Shown piece by piece: positions 9,170-18,460 of a stretch of DNA of 64,000 nt; the first letter of the stretch is position 1, and the number at the start of each line of letters is the position of its first letter. The notes under the pieces are model-generated. The model worked only from the letters and a program-made list of their open reading frames with translations. It was not told the origin of the DNA and ran no database searches. Made by a program: the position numbers and the translations under genes. The DNA is from Streptomyces sp. CB02400 (GTDB lineage Bacteria > Actinomycetota > Actinomycetes > Streptomycetales > Streptomycetaceae), in assembly GCF_001905725.1 (NCBI RefSeq), contig NZ_LIWB01000005.1, forward strand, positions 477,441-541,440, in the 5' to 3' direction.

Positions 9170-10432
9170 GTGAAGGTCCTCGTCATCGGCAGCGGCGCCC
9201 GCGAACACGCCCTGTGCCACTCCCTGTCCCTCGACCCCGACGTCACCGCGCTGCACTGCGCCCCCGGCAACGCCGGCATCGCCGGGGTCGCCGAGCTGCA
9301 CCAGGTCGACGCCCTCGACGGCGCGGCCGTGTCCGCGCTGGCCGCGCGGCTCGGTGCGGACCTCGTGGTGGTCGGCCCGGAGGCGCCCCTCGTCGCCGGT
9401 GTCGCCGACGCCGTGCGCGACGCGGGCATCCCGGTCTTCGGCCCCTCCAAGGAGGCCGCGCGGCTCGAGGGCTCCAAGGCCTTCGCGAAGGACGTCATGG
9501 CGGGGGCCGGCGTGCCCACCGCCCGCAGTTACGTCTGCACGACGCCCGAGGAGGTCGACGCGGCCCTCGGCGCGTTCGGCGCCCCGTACGTCGTCAAGGA
9601 CGACGGGCTCGCGGCCGGCAAGGGCGTCGTCGTCACCGACGACGTCGAGGCGGCCCGCGCGCACGCCGGTGCCTGTGAGCGCGTGGTGATCGAGGAGTTC
9701 CTCGACGGCCCCGAGGTGTCCCTCTTCGCGATCACCGACGGCGAGACGGTCGTACCGCTCCAGCCCGCCCAGGACTTCAAGCGCGCGCTGGACGGCGACG
9801 AGGGTCCGAACACCGGTGGCATGGGGGCGTACTCCCCGCTGCCGTGGGCCGACCCCAAGCTGGTCGACGAGGTCATGGAGACGGTTCTCCAGCCGACCGT
9901 CGACGAGATGCGGCGCCGTGGCACCCCGTTCTCCGGGTTGCTCTACGCCGGTCTGGCGATCACCTCGCGCGGTGTCCGCGTGATCGAGTTCAACGCCCGC
10001 TTCGGCGACCCCGAGACCCAGGTGGTCCTGGCCCGGCTGAAGACCCCGCTGGGCGGCGTGCTGATGGCCGCCGCCACCGGCAACCTCGCCCACCTGGAGC
10101 CGACGCGGTGGAGCGACGAGGCCGCGGTCACCGTGGTCGTCGCCTCGCACAACTACCCCGGCACCCCGCGCACCGGCGACCCGATCACGGGCCTGGACGA
10201 GGTCGCCGCCCAGGACGCCCCGCACGCGTACGTGCTGCACGCGGGGACGAAGCGGGACGGTGACGCGGTCGTCAGCGCGGGCGGGCGCGTGCTGTCCGTC
10301 ACGGCGACCGGCAAGGACCTCACCGAGGCACGCGACCGCGCCTACCGCGCGGTGTCCCGCATCGGCCTCGACGGCTCCCAGCACCGTACGGACATCGCGG
10401 CGAAGGCGGCGCGGGAGGCGCAGGACGCGTAA
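9170..10432 (+). CDS. purD: Phosphoribosylamine--glycine ligase (GAR synthetase)
   Basis: 420 residues, the normal GARS length. The N-terminal domain starts [18 protein letters not shown]. The ATP-grasp domain includes [16 protein letters not shown], the [14 protein letters not shown] loop, and [14 protein letters not shown] with its metal-binding residues. It is the second step of IMP synthesis, joining glycine to phosphoribosylamine with ATP. It stands as a single gene 89 bases after dnaX, with its own TAGGCT -10 element and a perfect terminator behind it. It is therefore probably transcribed apart from the other pur genes in this window. Confidence 0.97.
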   Translation: MKVLVIGSGAREHALCHSLSLDPDVTALHCAPGNAGIAGVAELHQVDALDGAAVSALAARLGADLVVVGPEAPLVAGVADAVRDAGIPVFGPSKEAARLEGSKAFAKDVMAGAGVPTARSYVCTTPEEVDAALGAFGAPYVVKDDGLAAGKGVVVTDDVEAARAHAGACERVVIEEFLDGPEVSLFAITDGETVVPLQPAQDFKRALDGDEGPNTGGMGAYSPLPWADPKLVDEVMETVLQPTVDEMRRRGTPFSGLLYAGLAITSRGVRVIEFNARFGDPETQVVLARLKTPLGGVLMAAATGNLAHLEPTRWSDEAAVTVVVASHNYPGTPRTGDPITGLDEVAAQDAPHAYVLHAGTKRDGDAVVSAGGRVLSVTATGKDLTEARDRAYRAVSRIGLDGSQHRTDIAAKAAREAQDA

Positions 10433-10473
10433 GCCGGACGGGCCGGTCCCCGTCCCGGCTCCGATGAACCCCG

Positions 10474-10507
10474 CAGGCCCCGGATCCGTCTCAGGATCCG
10501 GGGCCTG
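10474..10507 (+). terminator. Terminator of purD (14-bp perfect stem)
   Basis: Arms 10474-10487 and 10494-10507 are exact reverse complements with a GTCTCA loop. There is no T-tract, which is common in Streptomyces. Confidence 0.8.
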
Positions 10508-10725
10508 ACCCTTGCCGTCCGTCATTCACCTTTCCCCAAAGCCATTCCATCGAGTGAGCGATGCGCCATCCGGCTGACGAGAACCGGGGCCCCAACTATG
10601 GTGCCGCGCAAGCGTTCCGGCACTTGGCCCATCGGCATTGCGATGTCAGTGGCGGGTGCCACAGTGGGGGAGTGGGCAACGCCGAGACAGCGTCAGGACC
10701 GCCGGGAGGGAGGTGAGGACGGGCC

Positions 10726-12975
10726 ATGAGCGGAAGCGGAACGGGAGCGGAGGCGGGCGCGCGGACCGCGCGGTCGCACGCGCTGGCCGTGCTGCGCGTC
10801 CGGAGCCGGGCACTGGCCGTCGCCCTGCTGCCGGCCGCCGTCGCCGTGATCCTGCTCGTCGGCGGGTCCACCGGCCATCTGCCGGGCGGCGGCTGGGACC
10901 TCGCCCGCCGGCTCCTCACACCGGTCGCGGTGCTGGTCCTGCTCGTCGCCGCCGGTGTCGCCCTGGTCGTCGTACGGGCCCGGCCCGCCATGAGCCCCAC
11001 GGTCCCGATCGCCGAGGACGCGGCCCCGGACCTGTACCGGATGGTGCGCGACCTCGCCGACCGGCTCGACGTCCCCGCCCCCTCCGCGATAGCGCTCACC
11101 CCGGACTGCGACAGCTGGCTGGAGGACCGCACCCATCCGGCCCACGGCCCCCCGCCCGCCGAGGAGCACGGCGACATAGCCGGTGCGGGGCAGCCCGTCC
11201 GGGGCAGGGCCGCTGCCGCGCCCGTGCTGGTGATCGGTTCCCCGTTCCTGTGGTGGATGCGGGTGGGCGAGCTGCGCGCGGTCCTCGCCCCGGTCGTCGC
11301 CGGTACGGGACCGTCGGCGCACCCGGACATAGCCGCCGCCCGGCGCTTCGTGCGGGGGCTGGACGCCGCGGTGGCCGTGTCCTCGGCGCCCCGCCGGGGG
11401 CCGGTGGTCCGCGGGGTGCTCGCGGGTGTCGGCCGGGTCGCCCGTCTGCTGCTGCGCGGCTGCCGGGGGCATGCCGCCGAGATGGAGCGCGGGGTCGCCG
11501 CGGCGGCGGCCGAGCGTGCGCAGGCCGTGGACTACGGGCTGCGGATCGTCGCCCAGGAGCAGGTGGGGCTGGCGTACGCGGGCTGGGACCGGCTGCTCAC
11601 CCGGGTGGCGCTGCCGGCCTGGCGGATGGGCCGCTGGCCCTCGCGGCTCAACGCGGGAGTGGTGGCGGCGCTGACCGAGCTGTCCCGCCGGGACCGGCTG
11701 GCGGAGGGCTTCGCCTCCCGTCTCGGCGAGCGTCCCGCCTGCGACCTGCTGGAAGAGCCGGGCACGGTGGACGAGGCCGCCTCGCTCCTCGCCGCCCGCC
11801 TCTTCCACGGCGGGCCCGCGGAAACCGGCCCGGACTGGTCCCCGGTCCACTGGGGCGACTACCCGGAGGAGGTCGTCGACCGCAAGTGGCGCACCGACGC
11901 CGCCCGCCTCCACCGCGTCCTGGACGCCCTCCACGTCCCGCCCGCCCCCGACGAGCCCTCGGCCCCCGGCGGCCCCACCCTCGCCCGGGTCCTGACCCAC
12001 CTGACCACCCCACCCACCCGCCCTACGGCCCCCGGCCCCCTTACGGCACCCACGGACCGCGACCCGTCCACGAAGCCGCCCCCGCCCACGGAGTCCGCCT
12101 CACCTGCGGATCCCGGCCCTCTTACGGCACCCACCTCACCCACGGACCGCGCCCCGTCCACTGAGCCGCCCCCGCCCGGGGAACCCGCCCCGCCGATGGA
12201 TCCGGCCCCGTCCACGGAACCTGCCCCGCTGACGGCCGCTGCCCAGCCCACGAGGTCCGCCCCGCCCACAGTGCCCGCCTCACCCAGGGATCCCGCCTCG
12301 TCCGAGTCCCACCCGTCCGGCGGCTCCGCCACCCCGTTCACGGACCGTGCCTCGTCCACGGAGCCCATCCGCCCTGCGGACCCCGGCCCTCTTACGGCGC
12401 CTGCCTCACCCACGGACCGTGGCTCGTCCACTGAGCCGTCCCCGCCGACGGAGCCTGCCGCGCCTGCGGAACCCGCCCCGCCGATGGATCCGGCCCCGTC
12501 CACGGAGCCCGGTTCACCCGCTGGGCCGGTCACGGATCTCGGTCTGTCTTCGGCTCCCGATCCCGACGACGAGGACCTGGCCGGTGCCACCACCCGCAGT
12601 GCCGCTCTCGCCGTCCGGCTGAGTGCCGAGCTGGCCCGGGAAGAGACGGCAGGGTCCTCTGCTGCCGGCGCGGGCACCGTCCCCCTCCGGGACGACCAGG
12701 CGCTCCCCCTCTTCCCGCTCCAGCCCCCGCGCACCGCGCGTGAGCTGCTCGCCGATCACATCGCGGCGATGGTCTGCTGCGCCGCGATGGACACCGCGGG
12801 TGCCACCCCCGGCCTCGACTGGCTCGACGGCCCCACGCTTATCCTCGGCGGCGCACGGGCCACCGACCTCTCCTCCCAGGTCCTGGTCCTCATCGAGGAC
12901 GGCGATCCCTCCGCCCTCCGGCTGTGGCTGACCCGGCAGGGCATACGCCCCGAGAAGCCCGTACGGCTCGTCTGA
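10726..12975 (+). CDS. Membrane protein with degenerate M48-like domain and Pro/Ser/Thr repeat linker
   Basis: 749 residues, starting at an ATG. Two membrane segments (about 28-46 and 64-85) precede a domain that follows the M48/HtpX pattern: LYRMVRDLADRLDVPAPSAI, then VLVIGSPFLWWMRVGELRAVLAPVVAG near residue 180. The HExxH zinc motif expected after EL-x-AVLA is replaced by PVVAGTG, so it cannot bind zinc in the usual way. Residues about 420-600 are a low-complexity Pro/Thr/Ser/Glu linker built from imperfect repeats (DNA 12010-12530). The C-terminal 140 residues are ordered-looking and of unknown function. The M48 relationship is my reading of motifs only. It lies between purD and a DMFase-like gene, all on the same strand. 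Confidence 0.7.
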   Translation: MSGSGTGAEAGARTARSHALAVLRVRSRALAVALLPAAVAVILLVGGSTGHLPGGGWDLARRLLTPVAVLVLLVAAGVALVVVRARPAMSPTVPIAEDAAPDLYRMVRDLADRLDVPAPSAIALTPDCDSWLEDRTHPAHGPPPAEEHGDIAGAGQPVRGRAAAAPVLVIGSPFLWWMRVGELRAVLAPVVAGTGPSAHPDIAAARRFVRGLDAAVAVSSAPRRGPVVRGVLAGVGRVARLLLRGCRGHAAEMERGVAAAAAERAQAVDYGLRIVAQEQVGLAYAGWDRLLTRVALPAWRMGRWPSRLNAGVVAALTELSRRDRLAEGFASRLGERPACDLLEEPGTVDEAASLLAARLFHGGPAETGPDWSPVHWGDYPEEVVDRKWRTDAARLHRVLDALHVPPAPDEPSAPGGPTLARVLTHLTTPPTRPTAPGPLTAPTDRDPSTKPPPPTESASPADPGPLTAPTSPTDRAPSTEPPPPGEPAPPMDPAPSTEPAPLTAAAQPTRSAPPTVPASPRDPASSESHPSGGSATPFTDRASSTEPIRPADPGPLTAPASPTDRGSSTEPSPPTEPAAPAEPAPPMDPAPSTEPGSPAGPVTDLGLSSAPDPDDEDLAGATTRSAALAVRLSAELAREETAGSSAAGAGTVPLRDDQALPLFPLQPPRTARELLADHIAAMVCCAAMDTAGATPGLDWLDGPTLILGGARATDLSSQVLVLIEDGDPSALRLWLTRQGIRPEKPVRLV
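12010..12530 (+). repeat. Imperfect Pro/Ser/Thr-coding repeats
   Basis: Variants of a roughly 20-40 bp motif recur, such as GGCCCTCTTACGGC, CACGGACCG and GTCCACGGA. They keep the reading frame of the surrounding gene and encode PxxPxSTEPxPP-like units. This is an intragenic minisatellite, not a mobile element. Confidence 0.7.
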
Positions 12976-13145
12976 GCCGGCGGCCCCCTCCCCCGGAGCT
13001 CCGGAGCTCACCCTTCCGTTTTCGGTCAATTCAAGACGAACGGTGACGGAAGGCGTGCGCAATGTGATGTGCTTGGACCGTTCGCGCCCCCTGGCAAGAG
13101 CGCGCGACATACGACAACCACATAACACCAGGGAGGGGAGCGATC

Positions 13146-14675
13146 ATGGGTTCGGAGCAGATCCGCCGCTGGGAATCGGGAGCACTGGCGCACGCCGTGA
13201 ACGACCCCTTCGGACAGGGCCCCCTCCCGTGGCTGCGCGGCAGCGAGACGTACTTCGGCGACAGCGGCCAGGTCGTCCCCTGGTACGTGGACCCGGAGCC
13301 GTACACGGACACGGAACGGGCCGCTGCCGCCCGCGTCCCGAAACGGGGCGGCCCGAGGATCCCCGCCCCCCGTGCCTCCTCCGACTCCGTCGGGCCCCGC
13401 GCCGCCGACGACGTGCACCGCCAGATCAAGGGCTTCGCCTCCACCGGCGCGGTCGCCCCCGGCGAGTCCATCGACTTCCACATCACCGTCGACCCGCCCC
13501 AGCCGTTCGACGTCGACGTCTACCGCATCGGCCACTACAGCGGCCACGGCGCCACCAAGATCACCTCCAGCCCCCGCCTCTCCGGCATCGTGCAGCCGGC
13601 GCCCCTCACCGCCGACCGCACCGTCTCCTGCCACCACTGGTGGCTGTCCTGGCGGTTACCGGTCCCGTCGTACTGGAGCGTCGGCGCGTACGTCGCCGTC
13701 CTCACCACCGCCGACGGCTACCGCTCGCACATCCCGTTCACCGTCCGCGACAGCCGCCCCGCCGACCTCCTCCTGGTGCTGCCCGACGTCACCTGGCAGG
13801 CGTACAACCTCTACCCGGAGGACGGCCGTACCGGCGCGAGCCTCTACCACGCCTGGGACGAACAGGGCAGGCTGCTCGGCGAGGCCGACGCCGCCACCAC
13901 CGTCTCCTTCGACCGCCCGTACGCGGGCGCCGGCCTCCCGCTGCACGTCGGCCACGCCTACGACGTCATCCGCTGGGCCGAGCGCTACGGCTACGACCTC
14001 GCCTACGCCGACGCCCGCGACCTGCACGCCGGCCGGATCGACCCCGCCCGCTACCGGGGCCTGATCTTCCCCGGCCACGACGAGTACTGGTCGGCCCCCA
14101 TGCGCACCGCCGTGGAGCACGCCCGTGAGCACGGCACGTCCCTCGTCTTCCTCTCCGCCAACACCATGTACTGGCAGGTGGAGCTCGCCCCCTCCCCGTC
14201 CGGCCCCGCCCGCCTGCTGACCTGCCGCAAACGCCAGGGCCCGGGCAAACCGACCCTGTGGCGGGAACAGGACCGCGCGGAGCAGCAGCTCCTGGGCATC
14301 CAGTACGCGGGACCCGTCCCGCAGCCGCACCCGCTGATCGTCCGCAACGCCTCCCACTGGATGTGGGAGGCGACCGGCGCGCAGGAGGGCGACGGCATCG
14401 AGGGCATGGTCGCGGCCGAGGCCGACCGCTACTACCCGCGCACCCCGCTGCCCGAGCACGAGGAGCGCGTGCTGCTCGCCCACTCCCCGTACACCGACCG
14501 CCGGGGCGTCCGCCGCCACCAGGAGACGTCCCTCTACCGGGCCCCCTCCGGCGCCTGGGTCTTCGCCTCCGGCACCTTCGCCTGGTCACCGGCCCTGGAC
14601 CGCCCGGGTCACGTCGACCCCCGCGTCCAGCGCGCCACCGCCAACCTCCTGGACCGCATCTGCAAACGCGACTGA
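13146..14675 (+). CDS. N,N-dimethylformamidase beta-subunit-like C-terminal domain protein
   Basis: 509 residues from an ATG with a good AGGGAGGGG site. The C-terminal two thirds match the domain of the N,N-dimethylformamidase large subunit: LLVLPDVTWQAYNLYPEDGR, the GHDEYWSAPMR motif, and FLSANTMYWQVEL. The N-terminal 100 residues form a beta-rich lead (IDFHITVDPPQPFDVDVYRIG). No signal peptide is seen, so it is probably cytoplasmic. The characterised enzyme hydrolyses DMF with an iron site. Most actinobacterial relatives have no known substrate, and no small alpha-subunit gene is nearby. An amidohydrolase-type activity is plausible but unproven. Confidence 0.8.
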   Translation: MGSEQIRRWESGALAHAVNDPFGQGPLPWLRGSETYFGDSGQVVPWYVDPEPYTDTERAAAARVPKRGGPRIPAPRASSDSVGPRAADDVHRQIKGFASTGAVAPGESIDFHITVDPPQPFDVDVYRIGHYSGHGATKITSSPRLSGIVQPAPLTADRTVSCHHWWLSWRLPVPSYWSVGAYVAVLTTADGYRSHIPFTVRDSRPADLLLVLPDVTWQAYNLYPEDGRTGASLYHAWDEQGRLLGEADAATTVSFDRPYAGAGLPLHVGHAYDVIRWAERYGYDLAYADARDLHAGRIDPARYRGLIFPGHDEYWSAPMRTAVEHAREHGTSLVFLSANTMYWQVELAPSPSGPARLLTCRKRQGPGKPTLWREQDRAEQQLLGIQYAGPVPQPHPLIVRNASHWMWEATGAQEGDGIEGMVAAEADRYYPRTPLPEHEERVLLAHSPYTDRRGVRRHQETSLYRAPSGAWVFASGTFAWSPALDRPGHVDPRVQRATANLLDRICKRD

Positions 14676-14744
14676 CCCCGGGCCACGACCGTTCGCCCCA
14701 TACGGGAGAATCGAGTCACTTGGAAAGAACCACAGGGAGAAACC

Positions 14745-15644
14745 GTGTCCGGATTCGTCGAAAAGCCCGAGCCGATCCAGGTTCCGGGTCTGGTGCATCT
14801 GCACACCGGCAAGGTGCGCGAGCTGTACCGGAGCGAGGCGGGCGACCTCGTGATGGTCGCCAGTGACCGCATCTCCGCCTACGACTGGGTGCTGCCGACC
14901 GAGATCCCCGACAAGGGCCGGGTCCTCACCCAGCTCTCTCTGTGGTGGTTCGACCAGCTCGCCGACCTGCTCCCCAACCACGTCCTGAGCACCGAGCTCC
15001 CGGACGGCGCCCCCGCCGACTGGGCCGGCCGCACCCTGGTCTGCAAGTCCCTGAACATGGTCCCGGTGGAGTGCGTGGCCCGCGGCTACCTCACCGGCTC
15101 GGGCCTGGTCGAGTACGACGAGTCCCGTACGGTCTGCGGCCTCGCCCTCCCCGAGGGCCTGGTGGACGGCTCCGAACTGCCCGCCCCGATCTTCACCCCG
15201 GCCACCAAGGCCGCCGTCGGCGAGCACGACGAGAACGTCTCCTACGAAGAGGTCGCCCGCCAGGTCGGCGCGGAGACCGCCGCCCAGCTCCGCCAGGCGA
15301 CCCTCGCCGCCTACTCCCGCGCCCGGGACATCGCCCGCGACCGGGGCATCATCCTCGCGGACACCAAGTTCGAGTTCGGCTTCGACGGCGAGCACCTGGT
15401 CATCGCGGACGAGGTGCTCACCCCGGACTCCTCCCGCTTCTGGCCGGCCGAGCAGTGGGAGCCGGGCCGCGCGCAGCCGTCGTACGACAAGCAGTTCGTG
15501 CGGGACTGGCTGACCTCCGCCGAGTCGGGCTGGGACCGCAGGAGCGAGCAGCCCCCGCCGCCGCTGCCGGAGCACATCGTGGACGCGACCCGCACCAAGT
15601 ACGTGGAGGCGTACGAGCGCCTGACCGGCACCACCTGGAGCTGA
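14745..15644 (+). CDS. purC: SAICAR synthase
   Basis: 299 residues, the typical single-domain length. Motifs are LHTGKVRELYRSEAGDLVMVASDRISAYDWVLPTEIPDKG at the N-terminus, with the ATP-binding Lys-Val-Arg-Glu, then VVPVE-like VPVECVARGYLTGSG, and IILADTKFEFGFD. The enzyme condenses CAIR with aspartate using ATP, step 8 of IMP synthesis. The GTG start has a GGGAGAAA site. The gene is monocistronic, with a hairpin terminator 10 bases downstream. Confidence 0.97.
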   Translation: MSGFVEKPEPIQVPGLVHLHTGKVRELYRSEAGDLVMVASDRISAYDWVLPTEIPDKGRVLTQLSLWWFDQLADLLPNHVLSTELPDGAPADWAGRTLVCKSLNMVPVECVARGYLTGSGLVEYDESRTVCGLALPEGLVDGSELPAPIFTPATKAAVGEHDENVSYEEVARQVGAETAAQLRQATLAAYSRARDIARDRGIILADTKFEFGFDGEHLVIADEVLTPDSSRFWPAEQWEPGRAQPSYDKQFVRDWLTSAESGWDRRSEQPPPPLPEHIVDATRTKYVEAYERLTGTTWS

Positions 15645-15654
15645 GCGCACGACG

Positions 15655-15682
15655 AAGGCCCCGGTCGATCGACCGGGGCCTT
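15655..15682. terminator. Palindromic terminator between purC and tRNA-Gly
   Basis: AAGGCCCCGGTC, loop GATC, GACCGGGGCCTT: a perfect 12-bp stem. It serves purC rightward and the tRNA-Gly leftward. Confidence 0.85.
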
Positions 15683-15686
15683 CATG

Positions 15687-15762
15687 TGGAGCGAACGACG
15701 AGGTTCGAACTCGCGACCTCAACCTTGGCAAGGTTGCGCTCTACCAACTGAGCTACGTTCGC
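15687..15762 (-). tRNA. tRNA-Gly (anticodon GCC), copy 1
   Basis: The minus strand reads GCGAACG at the acceptor, D-arm with GG, anticodon stem CAACC-TTGCCAA-GGTTG, normal GTTCGAA T-loop, and CGTTCGC-T-CCA with CCA encoded. Length is 76 nt. Confidence 0.96.
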
Positions 15763-15784
15763 ATGCGCCGTGGCGCGACACCCA

Positions 15785-16399
15785 CTATACCCAACCCCGC
15801 TCCCGTGCGAGACGGACCGCCGCATGACGGTTCTCCGCGCCGAGCTTCGAGACGGCCGAGGAGAGGTAGTTCCGCACGGTCCCCTGGGACAGCGCGGCCC
15901 GCTCCGCGATCTCCGCCACGGGTGCCCCGTCCGCCGCGAGTTCCAGCACCTCGGCCTCGCGCGCGGTCAGCGGGGAGTCGCCGGCGGCGATCGCGTCGGC
16001 GGCCAACTCGGGGTCGACGTAACGGTTTCCCGCGTGCACCGTGCGGATGAGCTCCGCGAGCCGCTGGGCACTGACGGTCTTGGGGACGAACCCCCGCACG
16101 CCCGCCGCGAGCGCCCGCTTCAGATGCCCGGGCCGCCCGTGACCGGTCACGATCAGCACCCGGCAGCCGGGCAGCTCCGCCCGCAGGGATGTGGCGACCT
16201 TCACACCGTCCGCGCCGGGCATCTGCAGATCCAGTACGGCGACATCGGGGGCGTGCGCCCGCGCCATCGCCAGCGCCTCGGGACCGGAGGCGGCCTCGGC
16301 GACCACGAGGAGGTCGTCCTCCAGGGAGAGCAGGGCGGCCAGCGCGCCCCGGATCAGATGCTCGTCGTCGGCGAGCAGTACGCGGACGACGTCCGTCAC
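15785..16399 (-). CDS. NarL/FixJ family response regulator
   Basis: 204 residues. The receiver domain has the acidic pair D11/D12, phospho-acceptor D57 (VLDLQMP) and the conserved Lys in FVPKTVSA. The C-terminal LuxR-type HTH (140-200) begins with LTAREAEVLELAADG and contains VRNYLSSAVSKLGA. It is translationally coupled to the histidine kinase upstream: the kinase stop and this ATG overlap by 4 bases. It is the last gene of a leftward four-gene unit with an ABC exporter, the usual layout of DesK/DesR-like drug- or envelope-stress systems. It probably controls that exporter. Confidence 0.93.
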   Translation of the reverse strand: MTDVVRVLLADDEHLIRGALAALLSLEDDLLVVAEAASGPEALAMARAHAPDVAVLDLQMPGADGVKVATSLRAELPGCRVLIVTGHGRPGHLKRALAAGVRGFVPKTVSAQRLAELIRTVHAGNRYVDPELAADAIAAGDSPLTAREAEVLELAADGAPVAEIAERAALSQGTVRNYLSSAVSKLGAENRHAAVRLARERGWV

Positions 16400-17637
16400 G
16401 ACGCGACCTCCAACACGGCCTCGGCACTCAGGGGCACCTCCGCGACCAGCCGGAACGCACCCTTGCCGATGCCTCCGGCGGTCAGCGTGCCGCCCACCGC
16501 CGACAGCCGCTCCCGCAGCCCCGCCAGGCCCGAGCCGCCCACACCGCTCGGGCCGGCCGCCCCGGACGGAGCCGCCGCCCCGTCGTTCTGCACCGTCAAC
16601 ACCACACGTCCCTCAGGCATCCGCACCGACACGGTGCACTTCTTCGCGTCCCCGTGCCGCAGCACGTTGGTGGTCGCCTCCCGCACGACCCAGCCGAGGG
16701 CCGACTGCACTTCACTGGGCAGCCCGCCCGTCTCACCGCTCACCTCGCAGTCGATCCCGGCCGCCCTCAGCACTCCCCGCGCACCGCTGAGTTCGGCCTC
16801 CAGGTCGATCTCCCGGTAGCCGCGCACCACGTCGCGCACCTCCCGCTGGGACTCCTGGGCGATGCGCTGCACCTCGATCATCTGCTCCACCGCCTCGGGC
16901 CGCTCGCGCCGCGCGAGCTGGACGGCCAGCTCGCTCTTGAGCGCGATCACGGCGAGGTTCCTCCCCATCACGTCGTGCAGGTCCCGCCCGAACCGCAGCC
17001 GCTCCTCGGCGACCGCGAGCCGGGCCCGGGTCTCGCGCGCCTCGTCGAGCGCGAAGACGGCGTTGAGCAGCCAGACGGAGAAGACCGCGGTGAAGGCGAG
17101 GAAGCCGGAGCCGGCCAGCACGATCGCGGCCGTTCCCAGCGCGGTGGGGACGGGCGCGCCCAGCAGCAGGAGCACGAGGAACGTTCCGGCCCCGAACCCG
17201 CCGACGACGGCGAGGGCGCGCCGCCGGTCGCGCACCCCGAGCGTGATCATGCCCGCGCCGAAGCAGAGCACGCCCCCGAAGACCGAGCCCGCGGCGGTGT
17301 CGACGCCGTCACCCGGCGGCCCGTGTTCCGCGATGACGAGGGCGGCGACCGCGAGCGCCGCGGTCAGGACGCCGAGCGTCCACATCAGCCGCAGGGGCTG
17401 GGGGCACCGTCCGCGGGTCCAGTCCAGGGACCGGGAGACGATCACCATGCCCAGCGCGGCGTGCGCCGTGACCAGCAGCGCCAGGACGAGTGCGAGCCGT
17501 CCGCCCACCCGTCCGAAGGCCGGCAGGCCGATCGCGGCCATCTCGGAGAGGCAGACGGAGTGGAACGACCACCGCGTGTACGTCTCGACCTTCGCCGGTG
17601 TGCTCTTGCGCCCCCACCAGCCGCCCGGCCTGCTCAT
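16396..17637 (-). CDS. DesK-type sensor histidine kinase (HisKA_3)
   Basis: 413 residues from the ATG at 17637, which follows GGGAGAGAG. The N-terminal 195 residues hold about five or six membrane helices without a large extracellular loop, so it probably senses within the membrane. The phospho-acceptor is H221 in FGRDLHDVMGRNLAV, typical of HisKA_3. A short HATPase domain follows with the N-box VVREATTNVLRHG and the G-box GVGGSGLAGLRERL. It partners with the adjoining response regulator. The permease gene lies 28 bases upstream on the same strand. Confidence 0.92.
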   Translation of the reverse strand: MSRPGGWWGRKSTPAKVETYTRWSFHSVCLSEMAAIGLPAFGRVGGRLALVLALLVTAHAALGMVIVSRSLDWTRGRCPQPLRLMWTLGVLTAALAVAALVIAEHGPPGDGVDTAAGSVFGGVLCFGAGMITLGVRDRRRALAVVGGFGAGTFLVLLLLGAPVPTALGTAAIVLAGSGFLAFTAVFSVWLLNAVFALDEARETRARLAVAEERLRFGRDLHDVMGRNLAVIALKSELAVQLARRERPEAVEQMIEVQRIAQESQREVRDVVRGYREIDLEAELSGARGVLRAAGIDCEVSGETGGLPSEVQSALGWVVREATTNVLRHGDAKKCTVSVRMPEGRVVLTVQNDGAAAPSGAAGPSGVGGSGLAGLRERLSAVGGTLTAGGIGKGAFRLVAEVPLSAEAVLEVAS

Positions 17638-17665
17638 GTCCCGCTCTCTCCCGCCCTCGCGTACG

Positions 17666-18460
17666 TCAGTGCCTCGGCTCCCAGCGGAACCACCGCCGTA
17701 CAGCAAACACCGCCAGCAGGGTCCAGGCCACCGCCGTCACGAGGGCGCCCAGCGCCTCGGCGGCCGACAGGTCGCCGGTCCAGCCGCCGCGCACCAGGGT
17801 GACGACGGGTGTCAGCGGCAGCAGTTCGCAGACGGAGGCCACCCGGTCGGGGAGCAGCTCCAGCGGGACGAACATGCCGGAGCCGAGCATCGAGACGATC
17901 ATCAGCGGCATCGGGGTGACCTGCGCGCTCTCCCCGGTGCGGGTGAAAGCCGCGGTGACGGCCGCGAGCGCGGCGCACATCACGAGCCCCAACAGCAGGC
18001 CGAGGACGGCCAGATGCGGTGCGGACGGCGCGGACATGTCGAGCAGTACCGCGCAGGCCACGGTCAGTACCAGGCACTGCACAAGGCCGGTGAGGACGGA
18101 CGGCAGCGCGGACCCGCCGAGGATCTCGGCGTCCCGCAGCTCGCCCGTGCGCAGTCGCTTGAGGACGAGTTCCTCACGGCGGACGACGAAGACGCCGACG
18201 AGGGCGGAGTACACGGCGAACAGCAGGGAGAAGCCGACGGCGGCGGGCAGCACGACGGCGCCGGGGGTCAGTCCCGCCTCGGCGAGGTCCATCTCCTCGG
18301 CCGCCGACCGCACGCTCAGCGGCAGCACCAGCGGCACGAACAGCGCGGCGACGAGCGTGCCCTTGCTCCGCCCCAGCAGCGTCATTTCGGCGCGGGCGAG
18401 GGAGGTCATCCGGCTCACCGGTGTGGTCGTGGTCCTGGCCGTGCTTGTGGTCGTGCTCAT
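17666..18460 (-). CDS. ABC-2 type transporter permease
   Basis: 264 residues from the ATG at 18460, which overlaps the ATPase stop by 4 bases. After a Thr-rich N-terminus there are six predicted membrane helices in the ABC-2 arrangement, beginning with LVAALFVPLVLPLSV. A polar segment after helix 2 contains RREELVLKRLRTGE, a signature of ABC-2 permeases. With the ATPase it would form an exporter, likely for a drug, lipid or antimicrobial peptide. The substrate is not visible from sequence. Confidence 0.9.
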   Translation of the reverse strand: MSTTTSTARTTTTPVSRMTSLARAEMTLLGRSKGTLVAALFVPLVLPLSVRSAAEEMDLAEAGLTPGAVVLPAAVGFSLLFAVYSALVGVFVVRREELVLKRLRTGELRDAEILGGSALPSVLTGLVQCLVLTVACAVLLDMSAPSAPHLAVLGLLLGLVMCAALAAVTAAFTRTGESAQVTPMPLMIVSMLGSGMFVPLELLPDRVASVCELLPLTPVVTLVRGGWTGDLSAAEALGALVTAVAWTLLAVFAVRRWFRWEPRH

